The notes: generated by a model from the sequence alone, not told the origin. DNA of 64,000 bases from Rudanella paleaurantiibacter (GCF_009184635.1 NZ_WELI01000007.1:1-64000); one strand, 5' to 3'. Positions 35,176-44,646 are shown, counted from the first letter of the stretch. Numbers and translations: made by a program.

Positions 35176-37023
35176 TTAGTGGAATGGGTTACGAACGATC
35201 TTCGGGTTGTTGTTGATTACGTTCTGATCGATTGACGAGTAGTAATTGCCCATCTGGAACAGACGCGGAGCCCGGAACCGGGGAGCCAGCAGCTTCACAA
35301 ACACGTATTTGCCATCGCGTGGGTCGCCGGGGCGCACAATCCGGTAGGGGTACAGGGCGTACATCATGGCGTCGGGGTTGGTCACGTTGCCATTCCAGAT
35401 TTCGTGGGCAATGCGCCAGCGTTTGAGGTCCCACACGCGGTGGTCTTCGAAAGCCAGCTCCACCCGGCGCTCGTTCTGCAAACGGGCCAGTGTGAGGCTT
35501 GTGAGGCTGTTGGCCGGGAAGCCCGCCCGTTCGCGTACGCGGTTCACGTAGGTGAGGGCTTCGGCGGTTTGTCCCAGCTCGAAGGCGGCTTCGGCCGCGT
35601 TGAGCAGCACCTCACCCAGCCGGAAACGGACCCACCACATATCGCTTCGGATACCGCGTGTGCTCGACAGCGGAGCCGGGTCAATGTACTTCCGCAGGTA
35701 AAAACCCGTGTTCGATACCTCCGTTTGCGATCGTTGCGGACCCGAGCTGCCCGTGAGGAGCCGCCCGTCGGTATGGTTTGCCCCGAGGGTGTTGCCCTCA
35801 ATGGTCTGGTACGAATTGCTGGCGGCATTCCAGACCATCACACCGGCCTGAATCTGCACATCTTGCCCTTTGAAGCTCGTACCCGGATAAATCACGGTGC
35901 CGTACAGGCGGGCGTCTTTGTTGGCAAAGGGGCCGCTCAGGTTGTCGTAGTAAATAAAGTCCTTATCGTCGGCGGTGCGGGTTTTCAGCGTGCCGGGGGT
36001 GCCGTCGAGATACTCGTAAGCCTCCACCAGATTCAGTACCGGCGTCACGTTCGACGACGACAGGTTGTCTTCGCGAATGTTGCGGGCAATGTTGTCGTAG
36101 CTAAACGAGTGCCGCTTGTCTTTGGCCGTCAGGAAATCCTTGGCCAGAATCACCTCCGAGTTATTCAGCTTTTTGGTGATAGCCTCAAAGAAATTCTCGC
36201 CCAGATTGGGGTTGGCCCGGTAGAGCTGATACGGCCCGGCAATCACTTCTTTACTCGCTTCGAGGGCTTTGGTGTAGTACTCCTGCGCTCGGGCCGCCGG
36301 AATACCTACTTCGCCACCGGGCGTGCTGATGGGGGCACCCATGCGGTTGTTGTATTTCGCAATGGAGCCCGCGTAAAGCATAGCCCGGCTTTTGAGTGCC
36401 ATAGCCGTAAACTTGTTGGCGCGGGTGTTGCTGCCCGTATTACCCAGGTCGTTCTTGATGGCGTCTAGTTCCGTGGCAATGAAGTCATACACTTCCGATT
36501 CCTTGTTCCGCGGAAACTGGAGCGACGAGGGGTTGCCGCTAAAGTCGTAAATAAGCTGCTTGGTGATGATAGGCACCCCGCCCATCCGCTTCACCAACTC
36601 GAAGTACATAAACGCCCGCAGAAACCGGAACTCGGCCGAAAACTGGCTTTTCTGAGCCGCCGAGAGGGCTGTACTCTTGGTTTCGATGCTTTCCAGGGCT
36701 AGGTTGATGTCGCGGATCAGGCCGTAATCCCACAGCCGCCACCGCTCAAAACCGTACGACACAATGTTGTTGGGACCATCGTTATTACCCGACCACATGG
36801 CCTCGTCGTAGGCCGCAAACTGATCCCAGCCGTTGTCGATTTGGGTGTGGGCTGGTAGCCGGTCGTAGTAGTTAGCCAGCAGGCTCGTAATCATTTTGGC
36901 ATCGTTCCAGACCTGCTCTTCCAGAATGATGTTGGGTGGCTGGCGCTCCAGAAAATCGTCTTTGCAGGCCGTCAGGCTCAGGGTGAGCAGGCCAATCGAC
37001 AGGTATTTATGAAAACGGTTCAT
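35176..37023 (-). CDS. SusD/RagB family surface glycan-binding lipoprotein
   Basis: The 615-residue lipoprotein (SLTACKDD lipobox) has the SusD fold: DDFLERQPPNIILEEQVWND near the start, helical TPR-like parts with RFLRAFMYFELVKRMGGVP, and the C-terminal NRVRERAGFPANSL and ERRVELAFEDHRVWDLKRW. It sits on the SusC barrel as a lid and delivers oligosaccharides. The gene begins 20 bp after susC ends. It is longer than the average family member but complete. Confidence 0.94.
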   Translation of the reverse strand: MNRFHKYLSIGLLTLSLTACKDDFLERQPPNIILEEQVWNDAKMITSLLANYYDRLPAHTQIDNGWDQFAAYDEAMWSGNNDGPNNIVSYGFERWRLWDYGLIRDINLALESIETKSTALSAAQKSQFSAEFRFLRAFMYFELVKRMGGVPIITKQLIYDFSGNPSSLQFPRNKESEVYDFIATELDAIKNDLGNTGSNTRANKFTAMALKSRAMLYAGSIAKYNNRMGAPISTPGGEVGIPAARAQEYYTKALEASKEVIAGPYQLYRANPNLGENFFEAITKKLNNSEVILAKDFLTAKDKRHSFSYDNIARNIREDNLSSSNVTPVLNLVEAYEYLDGTPGTLKTRTADDKDFIYYDNLSGPFANKDARLYGTVIYPGTSFKGQDVQIQAGVMVWNAASNSYQTIEGNTLGANHTDGRLLTGSSGPQRSQTEVSNTGFYLRKYIDPAPLSSTRGIRSDMWWVRFRLGEVLLNAAEAAFELGQTAEALTYVNRVRERAGFPANSLTSLTLARLQNERRVELAFEDHRVWDLKRWRIAHEIWNGNVTNPDAMMYALYPYRIVRPGDPRDGKYVFVKLLAPRFRAPRLFQMGNYYSSIDQNVINNNPKIVRNPFH

Positions 37024-37043
37024 TGGTAAGGTCGTTTGGGGAA

Positions 37044-40000
37044 TTAGAAACTCAGCGCAAAACCGGCGTTGTACAGGCGCTGGGGTGGGTACACCAGAGC
37101 GCCGTTTGACGAGATTTCGGGATCGACCTGAATCGCTTTCAGGTTATCGAACGAAATCAGGTTGGTGCCGTTGACGTACACCTTCATGGCCGACATGCCC
37201 AACTTGCTCAGGAATGCCTTCGGAATGTTGTAGCCGATTTCGAGGTTGCGCAGGCGCAGGTAGCGCACGTTGGTCACCCAGAAATCGCTCCGGCGGCTGT
37301 AGTTCACGTGGCTGGGGCTATCTTTCCGAACGGCCGGATAGGTGCCCGGAATCCAGGGGCTGTCGGCGTTGAACGGGTCGGCCCGGTGCCAGCGGTCTTC
37401 AAAAATGTAGCCCGGCGAGGTACCGTTGTTCTGGAACGGAATTTTCTGCTCCACCTCGCGCCGGAACGTTTGCAGACCCGCGCCCACTACGTCGACCTGC
37501 AACGTAAAGCCCCGGTAGCCCAGCGTGCCGTTGAATGCGTAGTTGAAATACGGGGTGGCCCCTTCGGCGTACCCAATGGGCCGCTCGTCGAGGTTGTTGA
37601 TGACCCCGTCGCCGTTCACGTCTTTGTAGATAAAATCGCCGGGGAGCTGGGTACGGTTGCCCTGCCCGTCGTTGTCTACGTTGTAAGCGTCAATTTCCTG
37701 CTGCGACCCAAACCGGCCCACCACCTGGTAGCCCCAGTTGATGCTCGACCACCGGTCTACGGCCGAGTTGCGGTACTGATCCCACGAGTTGCCGAAGCGC
37801 GGCTTGTAGATGTCGAGGCTCCGCTGCCGGGCCAGCGTAGCGTTGGCCCCCACGGTGTAGGTGAGCCCACCCACTTTACCGTTGTACGACAAGGCCCCTT
37901 CGATACCCCGGATGGCGTCGGAGTTGAGGTTGGCGTTGGGCAGGGTGTAGCCCACTTCGCTCGGCAACAGCACGTCATACTGCGCGGCTGGCAACCCTTT
38001 GCGCTTGCGCTCAAACACATCGAACTGACCCGATATTTTGCCGCCGAGCAAACCGAAGTCCAGACCTAAGTTGGTCGATACGTTGGTTACCCACGACAGC
38101 GTGGTGATGGGTAGTCCGCGCGGCTGCACCCCAATGGTGTAGTTGCCGTTGAAAATGGCGCTGCCTTGCAGGAAGTTGTAGCCCGGCAGGTAGCTGAACG
38201 GAGCCACAATGAAGTTATCGTTGATCAGGTCGCTACCTGTACGGCCGTAGCTGGCCCGGAGTTTCAGCTCGCTGATGGCACTGCCTACTTTGTCTTTGAA
38301 GAACGATTCCTCGCTCACCCGCCAGCCTACCGACGCGCCGGGGAAGAACCCGTACCGCCGACCGGGCGCAAACAGGAACGAGCCATCGTACCGCCCGAGC
38401 AGTTCGAGCAGGTACCGCTGCTTGTAGTTGTAGTTGACCCGGCCAATGTAGCCCGCCCGCGCCGTTACGTTCCACTCGTCGATGAGCAGATCCTGATTGG
38501 CAAACGACATCAGCGGGATGTAGTTGTTAGGCGGAACCGTGTGCACCACCAGGTATTTGTTGTCGGTGTCGTACCGTTCGTAGGCGGCTACCGTGGCCAG
38601 GCCATGATCGCCAAACTGCTTGTTGTAGGTAGCCTGCAACTGCATGAACCGGTCGGTGATGTTCCGCTTCCGGCGTTCGCGCCAGGGGTTCTGGTTGCCC
38701 CCGCCCGGTACTACGTTGTACGTGTCGGTTTTGGGGTCGTAGGTGTAGGCATCGTAGGTGTACTCAAACCCATCAAAATCGAAGTTAGAGAAGTTGTACG
38801 AGTACGTTCCTTTCACGCTCAGGCCAAAATCGAAGTCGTACTGGGCCGTAAAGTTGGCTTTGGCCGCCCGCCAGAGTTCGTCAATGGTACCGGTAATTTC
38901 TTTGCGGTACGTAGCCGGGTTTACGTTTACGTTATGCGTCTGGTTGATGTACTTCGGGTTATCGTTGGCGTAGGGCCGCTCGGTGGGCCACATTGAAAAG
39001 ATACTCAGAAACGGGTTGAAGTAATCATCAAGGCCCGGTACGCCAATCTGAAACCGGTCTTCGATCCGGCCACTGATCTGGGTGCCAATCCGGAGTTTTT
39101 TGCTCAACCCGGCTTCTACGTTGGCCTGAAAATTACTCCGCTTGAAGCTGTAATCCCGAATGAGGGCATCTTGCGAGAGGTGGCTGGCCGATACGTAATA
39201 CGTTACGTTTTCAGACCCGCCCGATACGCTCCCGTTGAGGTACGACTGTGGCACGTTGGGGCGCATCACCATGTCGTAGTAATCGAAACTCTGGTAGCCC
39301 TTTTCGGTGCCGACGCGCCATTTTTCGAGTTCGGGTGCGGTGATGGTGCTCGGGATGCCCCGGTTCTGGTCCGACTCGGCCAGGGCCCGTACGTGCTGGT
39401 AGGCATTGGCCGGGCGCGGGTACCGCGTGAAGTTCTGAAGCCCGTAATACCCCGACAGGCTGATTACGGGCTTCTGGCCCGCTTTGCCCCGCTTGGTGGT
39501 TACCAGTACAACCCCGTTGGCGGCCCGGAGCCCGTAAATGGCAGCCGAGCCATCTTTTAGGATCGAGATACTTTCAATATCGTTGATGCCGAGGTTATTG
39601 AACTGACCGGCATCGGCCACAATCCCGTCGATAACGTACAGGGGCGAGCCCATGTTCCGAATCTGAATGTTGGTGCCGCCACCGGGCCGGGCGTCGGTTT
39701 GGCGGGCCGTAATGCCCGGCACCCGGCCCACCAGTGCACTTGAGGTAGCTACGGCGGGTGTGCGGATAATCTCGTCGGCTTTCACGGCGGCTACGGAGCC
39801 GGTTACCGTACCCCGCGACTGCGTACCGTAGCCTACCACCACTACCTCGTCGAGCGACTGATCGTCGGCCGCCAGTTGAATGCTGAGCCGGGTCGAGTTG
39901 CCCACCGTGATCTCCTGCGAGCGGTAGCCCACAAACGAGAACACCAGTACGGTGTTGGGGTTGGGCACCGTGATCGAAAACTGCCCTTGAGCGTCTGTCG

Positions 40001-40244
40001 TACTGCCTCGTGTGGTCCCTTTTACAACCACGTTGACCCCCGGAAGGGCCTCGCCTTTGTCATCCGTTACTTTGCCCGACACCACCACGTCGGCGGGTTG
40101 TTCCATCACGTGTTCGTAGGCCAATCGTAGTTCGGCCCCTTCGTTTGTTGCCCAGGCATCGCCAAACACCAGACCCAGGGTCAGGGGTACAAGTGCGCAT
40201 CGGATTGCCAGACTTGCCGGATAGCGTTGTAATGCTCGTCTCAT
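37044..40244 (-). CDS. SusC/RagA TonB-dependent outer-membrane transporter
   Basis: The 1066-residue protein has an N-terminal signal region (1-33) and a carboxypeptidase-like regulatory domain (about 54-130, VSGKVTDDKGEALPGVNVVV). The TonB box/plug region follows (SLDEVVVVGYGTQ, then LVGRVPGI and GSAAIYGLRAANGVVLVTTK), and then a 22-strand barrel ending in an aromatic residue (YNAGFALSF). It imports oligosaccharides into the periplasm using TonB energy. It leads the operon susC-susD-DUF3823 with GH43 downstream. There is no adjacent sigma/anti-sigma or HTCS regulator in the window. Confidence 0.95.
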   Translation of the reverse strand: MRRALQRYPASLAIRCALVPLTLGLVFGDAWATNEGAELRLAYEHVMEQPADVVVSGKVTDDKGEALPGVNVVVKGTTRGSTTDAQGQFSITVPNPNTVLVFSFVGYRSQEITVGNSTRLSIQLAADDQSLDEVVVVGYGTQSRGTVTGSVAAVKADEIIRTPAVATSSALVGRVPGITARQTDARPGGGTNIQIRNMGSPLYVIDGIVADAGQFNNLGINDIESISILKDGSAAIYGLRAANGVVLVTTKRGKAGQKPVISLSGYYGLQNFTRYPRPANAYQHVRALAESDQNRGIPSTITAPELEKWRVGTEKGYQSFDYYDMVMRPNVPQSYLNGSVSGGSENVTYYVSASHLSQDALIRDYSFKRSNFQANVEAGLSKKLRIGTQISGRIEDRFQIGVPGLDDYFNPFLSIFSMWPTERPYANDNPKYINQTHNVNVNPATYRKEITGTIDELWRAAKANFTAQYDFDFGLSVKGTYSYNFSNFDFDGFEYTYDAYTYDPKTDTYNVVPGGGNQNPWRERRKRNITDRFMQLQATYNKQFGDHGLATVAAYERYDTDNKYLVVHTVPPNNYIPLMSFANQDLLIDEWNVTARAGYIGRVNYNYKQRYLLELLGRYDGSFLFAPGRRYGFFPGASVGWRVSEESFFKDKVGSAISELKLRASYGRTGSDLINDNFIVAPFSYLPGYNFLQGSAIFNGNYTIGVQPRGLPITTLSWVTNVSTNLGLDFGLLGGKISGQFDVFERKRKGLPAAQYDVLLPSEVGYTLPNANLNSDAIRGIEGALSYNGKVGGLTYTVGANATLARQRSLDIYKPRFGNSWDQYRNSAVDRWSSINWGYQVVGRFGSQQEIDAYNVDNDGQGNRTQLPGDFIYKDVNGDGVINNLDERPIGYAEGATPYFNYAFNGTLGYRGFTLQVDVVGAGLQTFRREVEQKIPFQNNGTSPGYIFEDRWHRADPFNADSPWIPGTYPAVRKDSPSHVNYSRRSDFWVTNVRYLRLRNLEIGYNIPKAFLSKLGMSAMKVYVNGTNLISFDNLKAIQVDPEISSNGALVYPPQRLYNAGFALSF

Positions 40245-40346
40245 GATGCTGACTGGTTTAGATTTCTTTTAAAAGGGAAGTAGGTGAACACATAGCTAAA
40301 CAGGTTTACTACTGATTAAAATGTTAGGAGAAAAAGTACAATTAAT

Positions 40347-40377
40347 CAAAGCTAAAGTCCTGTTAAAGCAAAGTCAA
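40347..40377 (-). promoter_or_regulatory. promoter of the SusCD locus
   Basis: On the minus strand TTG (40377-40375) and TAGCTTTG (40354-40347) are separated by exactly 20 bases, a full match to the Bacteroidota consensus. The predicted leader is about 96 nt, long enough for post-transcriptional control. Confidence 0.75.
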
Positions 40378-40606
40378 ATAAATGTCAAAATGCAGTCAGT
40401 ATTAGGCAAGATGGTGGGTATACACAAAATAATTTTAATGAAAATTGTGAAAAAACAGTCAGTTATAGCTAATATTTAACATATAGCTGGTTTGGGTTTG
40501 CTGTATAGTAGTGATAACAAAATGGTAAGTATTCGTTCCTGTATAAGCGAGGGAGAAACAGAATCGCAGTGACTTTGGGAGCGGGTATTCAAACGGGAAA
40601 GGCAAT

Positions 40607-40642
40607 AAAAAAACCGCTGACTCCTCGGGTGGGAGTCAGCGG
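40607..40642 (-). terminator. intrinsic terminator after hemH
   Basis: On the minus strand an 11-bp stem CCGCTGACTCC/GGAGTCAGCGG (40614-40624 with 40632-40642) is followed by seven T residues (40613-40607). Confidence 0.93.
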
Positions 40643-40668
40643 CAGGTATAGGTTTCGCGTCGGTTAGA

Positions 40669-41742
40669 CTACCGGTACGCTTTCGATTTTACCAGATCTT
40701 CGAGCAGGTCAATCCAGATGGGGCTATCGTTCAGGCTTTCGACCAGTTGCCAGTGTTCACCGCCTTCTTCTTCAAAAACCTCTTTATATTCTTCGCCAAC
40801 CTCGATGGTTGTTTCGAGACAATCGGCCACGAAAGCGGGCGAGAACGCCAGCACACTCTTAATGCCTTTCTTGGGGAGTTCCTTGATGACGTCTTCGGTG
40901 TAGGGCTTGATCCAGGGGTCGTTGCCCAGCCGCGACTGAAAACAGGTTGTGTATTTACCCTCTGGAATACCCAGCGCTTTGACCAGCAGGCGCGTGGTTT
41001 CGAAACACTGCGCCCGGTAGCAATGCTGGTTCATGGCCGTGAGCGAGTCGCAGCAGGAGCCCAGCTTGCACACCTGCTTGGTCACGTCGCCCTTGCGGAT
41101 CTGACGTTCGGGCAGGCCGTGGTAGCTAAACAGGTAGTGGTCGTAGGCGCGCTCGGCCATGTATTTGCGGCCCAGCTGCGCGAAACCCTCCACAAACTTG
41201 GGGTGGTCGAGAAAGCTGTTGACGAACCGAATTTCGGGGATAATCTGCCACCGCGACACAATGTCCATCACCTTCTCGTACACAGAACCCGTTGTGGCCG
41301 AAGCATACTGCGGGAAGAACGGGATCACGATGATCTCGGTAAGGCCGAGCCGTTGAAAATGCGCCAGCCCGTCGGGAATACTGGGGCTTTGGTAGCGCAT
41401 AGCCAGCTTAACCTCGTACTCGTCTGTGCCGAGCCGCTGTTGGAGCTCGCGCTCGGCTACTTCGCCGTAGTATTTGAGCGGAGAGCCATTGTCGGTCCAG
41501 ACTTCGCGGTAGGTCTTGGCCGATTTGGGCGCACGAAATGGCGCAATAATTCCATTAACCAGCAAGAACCGGGGCAGGGCCGGAATATCAATAACGCGAC
41601 CATCCATGAGAAACTCACGCAGGTACTTACGCACATCGGGCACGGCCGGGCTGTCGGGGGTGCCCAGATTAACCAGCAGAACGCCGGTTTTGCCCCGTGG
41701 TTTTGATTTGTTGACGGATGGGTATAATACAGGTGATTCCAT
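40669..41742 (-). CDS. hemH: ferrochelatase
   Basis: The 357-residue enzyme inserts Fe2+ into protoporphyrin IX, or into coproporphyrin in some pathways. Motifs are GVLLVNLGTPDSP (about 20-32), FFPQYASATTGSV, LFSYHGLPERQIRKGD with the catalytic His, TCFQSRLGNDPW and LAFSPAFVADCLETTIE. Several cysteines near CKLGSCCDS lie where some ferrochelatases bind a 2Fe-2S cluster, but that is not shown. It is complete, followed by its own terminator, and separated from the LolA-like gene by a large hairpin. Confidence 0.95.
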   Translation of the reverse strand: MESPVLYPSVNKSKPRGKTGVLLVNLGTPDSPAVPDVRKYLREFLMDGRVIDIPALPRFLLVNGIIAPFRAPKSAKTYREVWTDNGSPLKYYGEVAERELQQRLGTDEYEVKLAMRYQSPSIPDGLAHFQRLGLTEIIVIPFFPQYASATTGSVYEKVMDIVSRWQIIPEIRFVNSFLDHPKFVEGFAQLGRKYMAERAYDHYLFSYHGLPERQIRKGDVTKQVCKLGSCCDSLTAMNQHCYRAQCFETTRLLVKALGIPEGKYTTCFQSRLGNDPWIKPYTEDVIKELPKKGIKSVLAFSPAFVADCLETTIEVGEEYKEVFEEEGGEHWQLVESLNDSPIWIDLLEDLVKSKAYR

Positions 41743-41763
41743 GTTCGGGTAACACGAAAAAGG

Positions 41764-41847
41764 AGTTTACAGTTTTCGGTTTACAGTTTTCAGTTGTTCT
41801 TACATTTCGCAACCTAACTGAAAACCGTAAACCGAAAACTGTAAACT
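41764..41847. repeat. 32-bp inverted repeat (GTTTACAG family)
   Basis: Arms 41764-41795 and 41816-41847 are reverse complements at 31 of 32 positions. Each has two copies of a GTTTACAGTTTTC-like word. Decayed or split relatives are at 7948-8027, 55688-55712 and 56941-56965. It lies between two minus-strand genes. Confidence 0.93.
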
Positions 41848-41855
41848 TCAAGAGG

Positions 41856-42632
41856 TTAGTATCGATTCAGGTCCGGGCGTTCAAACGAGGTGAACACCTC
41901 GCCGGGCAGGCCACTGAACACCCGAATGTCGGACAGTTCGCGGGGGCCACGCTTACCCGATAGCTTGATGCCGCCGTAGGTCTGGTAGTCGGTCCAGGGC
42001 AGAATAAAACCCGGTTTTTCGTCGGTGAATTTGGGGTAGTACGCCCACTGCGATACTAGCCGGGTAGTTTTATCAACCCACACTTTGTACTTGTTGTCGG
42101 GGGTGTTGCCCACGCCCTTAAAGGTCAGTTGCAGCACATCGGCTGGCTGTTTGGCCTCGGTCGAGTCGGTGCCGATGTATTTGAGCGTCACGCCCGAATC
42201 TTTCAGTTTGAAGGGCATCACGAGCCAGTATGAATCGTTAATCCAGGCCCCTTTGGCCGCTTTTACGTACTTGGCCACCGAGTCGGTATTCGTTTCTTCT
42301 TTGCCATTACGGTACACCCGTCCCTGATCGTTGTTGATATTGAGCACAACCGTCTGGTCGTTTTTGAGGTTATCAACCCGTACGTTACCGGTCCATTTGT
42401 CCCAAACCAGTCGTCGGTTTCCGAAAAAGGTCCAGGCAATAAAATGGGTCTGATCCCAGGCTTTGCGTCCGCCCATTGCCCGCATCACCTCGTCGGCAAT
42501 TTGTACGGCACGGGGATCAGAACCGGCCACGTCGAAGCCCGGTGCGGCCGGATTGTCGGATTTCGACCGTTGGGCCAGCAGAGGTGAAACGCTCATCAGA
42601 AGAGCGACTATGAGTAAAAAACGGTTGCGCAT
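41856..42632 (-). CDS. secreted LolA-like or unknown Bacteroidota protein
   Basis: The 258-residue protein has a signal peptide (MRNRFLLIVALLMSVSPLLAQ). It continues with ADEVMRAMGGRKAWDQTHFIAWTFFGNRRLVWDKWTG and a beta-rich region ending in GGIKLSGKRGPRELSDIRVF. The layout, an exported half-barrel preceded by a short helix, resembles the LolA-like proteins of Bacteroidota, but there is no clear family signature and the function is unknown. The start at 42632 is just one codon pair inside the longest frame. It is divergent from oxyR. Confidence 0.65.
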   Translation of the reverse strand: MRNRFLLIVALLMSVSPLLAQRSKSDNPAAPGFDVAGSDPRAVQIADEVMRAMGGRKAWDQTHFIAWTFFGNRRLVWDKWTGNVRVDNLKNDQTVVLNINNDQGRVYRNGKEETNTDSVAKYVKAAKGAWINDSYWLVMPFKLKDSGVTLKYIGTDSTEAKQPADVLQLTFKGVGNTPDNKYKVWVDKTTRLVSQWAYYPKFTDEKPGFILPWTDYQTYGGIKLSGKRGPRELSDIRVFSGLPGEVFTSFERPDLNRY

Positions 42633-42658
42633 GAGCAAAGGAGAATCGAGTTTAAGGG

Positions 42659-42666
42659 CAAAAGTA
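42659..42666 (-). promoter_or_regulatory. -7 element of the LolA-like gene
   Basis: On the minus strand this reads TACTTTTG. Transcription would begin about 20 nt before the ATG at 42632. It overlaps the divergent oxyR promoter region, so a shared operator is possible. Confidence 0.45.
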
Positions 42667-42680
42667 ATTTGGAAGGCAAT

Positions 42681-42708
42681 TTGTTTGGTGTTCAGACCCG
42701 TAGATTTA
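42681..42708 (+). promoter_or_regulatory. promoter of oxyR
   Basis: TTG (42681-42683), a 17-base spacer and TAGATTTA (42701-42708) differ from the consensus at one position. The ATG lies 8 bp further, so the transcript would have almost no leader. Confidence 0.5.
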
Positions 42709-42716
42709 CAATCAAT

Positions 42717-43652
42717 ATGACGTTAACGCAACTCGAATACATCATCGCGGTCGATACATTCCGGCATTTTGCCACGGCGGCCCAGCATTGTCATGTGACC
42801 CAGCCGACGCTCAGTATGCAGATTCAGAAGCTGGAAGACGAGCTGGGGGTGCAGTTGTTCGACCGTTCGCGTCAGCCCGTAGTGCCAACCGAGGTGGGGC
42901 AGGTAATTCTGTTGCAGGCGCGGGAGGTGGTGCAGGCGGCCCGCCGTATTCCCGAGATTGTGAAAGAGTCGAGCGACGAAATTAGCGGGGAACTCCGCCT
43001 GGGCATTATCCCGACGCTCGCGCCGTATCTGCTGCCCTTGTTTATTGGGTCGTTTATGCACCGATTTGCGGGCGTCTCGGTGCAGATTCAGGAACTCACC
43101 ACCGAACACATTGTGGAACAGCTGCGGAAGGGGCTGCTCGATGTGGGCCTGGCCGTAACGCCCCTGCACGAGATGGGCCTTACCGAGAAGCCATTGTTCG
43201 AGGAGCCGTTTGTGGGCTACGTGGCCGATTCGCACCCTCTGGCGGGTCAACAGGAGCTGTCGGCAGCCGATTTACAGGCCGAAGGGCTTTGGCTCCTGAC
43301 CGAAGGACACTGTTTCCGCGATCAGGTAGTGAACCTTTGTGGGGCCGATTTACGAAACCGGTCGGCCCTGCGGTACGAAACCGGCTCGCTCGAAACCCTC
43401 ATCAAACTCATCGACCGGCAGGAGGGCTTCACCTTACTGCCGTATCTGGCCACGCTCGACATGGAGGAGCCGCGCCGGGCGCGACTGCGGCCGTTGGGCG
43501 AGCCGCAGCCGGTTCGTCAGGTGAGTTTGCTTCTGCACCGAAATGGGCTTAAGCGCCGACTCATCGACGCGCTGCGCCGGGAAATATTGGCGCATTTGCC
43601 GCCCGAAGTGGCACAAACAACCGAACATCGTAAGCTGGTGGGGTTACGCTAA
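42717..43652 (+). CDS. oxyR: hydrogen peroxide-responsive LysR-type regulator OxyR
   Basis: The 311-residue protein has an N-terminal winged helix (MTLTQLEYIIAVDTFRHFATAA, CHVTQPTLSMQIQKLE) and a LysR substrate-type domain. The redox pair is present in TEGHCFRDQVVNLCG. Counting from the ATG at 42717 the cysteines fall at 199 and 208, the same numbers as in E. coli OxyR. Peroxide oxidises this pair and turns on defence genes. The nearby secreted glutathione peroxidase gene is a possible target but shows no obvious site. Confidence 0.92.
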   Translation: MTLTQLEYIIAVDTFRHFATAAQHCHVTQPTLSMQIQKLEDELGVQLFDRSRQPVVPTEVGQVILLQAREVVQAARRIPEIVKESSDEISGELRLGIIPTLAPYLLPLFIGSFMHRFAGVSVQIQELTTEHIVEQLRKGLLDVGLAVTPLHEMGLTEKPLFEEPFVGYVADSHPLAGQQELSAADLQAEGLWLLTEGHCFRDQVVNLCGADLRNRSALRYETGSLETLIKLIDRQEGFTLLPYLATLDMEEPRRARLRPLGEPQPVRQVSLLLHRNGLKRRLIDALRREILAHLPPEVAQTTEHRKLVGLR

Positions 43653-43655
43653 CAC

Positions 43656-44552
43656 TCAGGCCAACACCTGCCCAATCCCGAACAGCAGTACAAACACGAG
43701 TGTCGAAAGGGCCAGTTGACCCAGCCGTGGGTTCAGCTCGCCCGGCTGCCGGTGGGTGGCCACCGCCCGACCGTTGAGCACAAACAGCGGAAACGAGAGC
43801 AGGTAGAGATACGTGACCGACGGTGCCGAGGTCATGACCGAATACAGCAGGGCGCAGATCATGCCAGCCAGCAGTAACGCCCAGTGATACTGAATAGCGC
43901 CCGCTCGCCCAAGCCGGACCGGAATGGAGTTTTTGCCCGTTTTGGCGTCGGTTTCAATGTCACGAATGTTGTTAATGTTCAGCACGCCCGTAGCAAACAG
44001 CCCCACGCTGGTAGCGGGCAGCAGCAGCAGCGAATCGAACGTGAGCGCGTGCAGGTAGTAGGTGCCTAACACGCCTACCCAGCCGAAGAAAATAAGCACG
44101 GCAATATCGCCCAGGCCGGCGTACCCGTAGGGCCGCTTGCCGTTGGTGTACCCAATAGCGGCTGCAATACAACCGAGGCCCAGAATAAAAAACGACCAGA
44201 ACACCACTTGGCCGCCCACGCGGGTGGCCTCGATCAGGAGCCAGATACCCGCTACCAGCGAGAGTACGGCCGTGACCACAATGCCCCGGAGCATGGCTTC
44301 TTTGGTAATATCGCCCGTAGCAACGGCCCGGCGCGGGCCTACCCGTTCGGCGGTGTCTTTGCCCGACACGGCATCGCCATAATCGTTGGCGAAGTTTGAG
44401 AGTACTTGCAGAAAAACCGTTGTGAGGCAGGCAAGTGCGGCAATGATTGGGCTAAAATGGCCGGTAGCATAGGCCAGAAAACTCCCCAGAATAATACTGG
44501 CCAGGGCTAATGGTAAGGTACGGGGGCGCGCAGCGGCAATCCAAGATTTCAT
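43656..44552 (-). CDS. menA: 1,4-dihydroxy-2-naphthoate polyprenyltransferase
   Basis: The 298-residue UbiA-type membrane enzyme attaches the isoprenoid tail in menaquinone synthesis. Aspartate-rich motifs NFANDYGDAVSGKD (about 51-64) and NNIRDIETDAKTGK coordinate Mg2+ and prenyl diphosphate. Eight or nine hydrophobic helices fit the family. The ATG at 44552 (MKSWIAAARPRTLPLA) is the true start. The 23-residue extension to 44621 is translated hairpin sequence. It converges with oxyR with only 3 bp between the stops. Confidence 0.93.
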   Translation of the reverse strand: MKSWIAAARPRTLPLALASIILGSFLAYATGHFSPIIAALACLTTVFLQVLSNFANDYGDAVSGKDTAERVGPRRAVATGDITKEAMLRGIVVTAVLSLVAGIWLLIEATRVGGQVVFWSFFILGLGCIAAAIGYTNGKRPYGYAGLGDIAVLIFFGWVGVLGTYYLHALTFDSLLLLPATSVGLFATGVLNINNIRDIETDAKTGKNSIPVRLGRAGAIQYHWALLLAGMICALLYSVMTSAPSVTYLYLLSFPLFVLNGRAVATHRQPGELNPRLGQLALSTLVFVLLFGIGQVLA

Positions 44553-44562
44553 AGTAATGCGT

Positions 44563-44643
44563 AATGTATAATGTGTAATGCGTAATGACAAATAGCGGCC
44601 GGTAGCCAACCCATTCATCATTACGCATTACACATTATGCATT
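44563..44643. repeat. 26-bp inverted repeat (TAATGCG family)
   Basis: Arms 44563-44588 and 44618-44643 are reverse complements at 25 of 26 positions, built of TAATGCGTAATGTATAATG-type words. It lies between the gpx stop and the menA start on the same strand. When read as protein it yields ITHYTLRIT-like peptides, a known kind of annotation artefact. Confidence 0.92.
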
Positions 44644-44646
44644 GGA

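Larger units (their letters stand above)
40245..40668. other. AT-rich regulatory region between susC and hemH
   Basis: No gene is seen in these 424 bp. They hold the susC promoter (40347-40377) and the hemH terminator (40607-40642). The stretch 40378-40600 is strongly AT-rich and could contain binding sites, but none is recognised. Confidence 0.6.

Noticed and set aside
35404-36468. 354-codon plus-strand frame opposite susD
   Set aside because: It is fully antisense to the well supported susD gene and has no recognisable domain. Long antisense frames are common at this GC content.
44553-44621. N-terminal extension of menA (MMNGLATGRYLSLRITHYTL...)
   Set aside because: The extension is a translation of the inverted repeat at 44563-44643, while the family start MKSWIAAARPRTLP lies at 44552.
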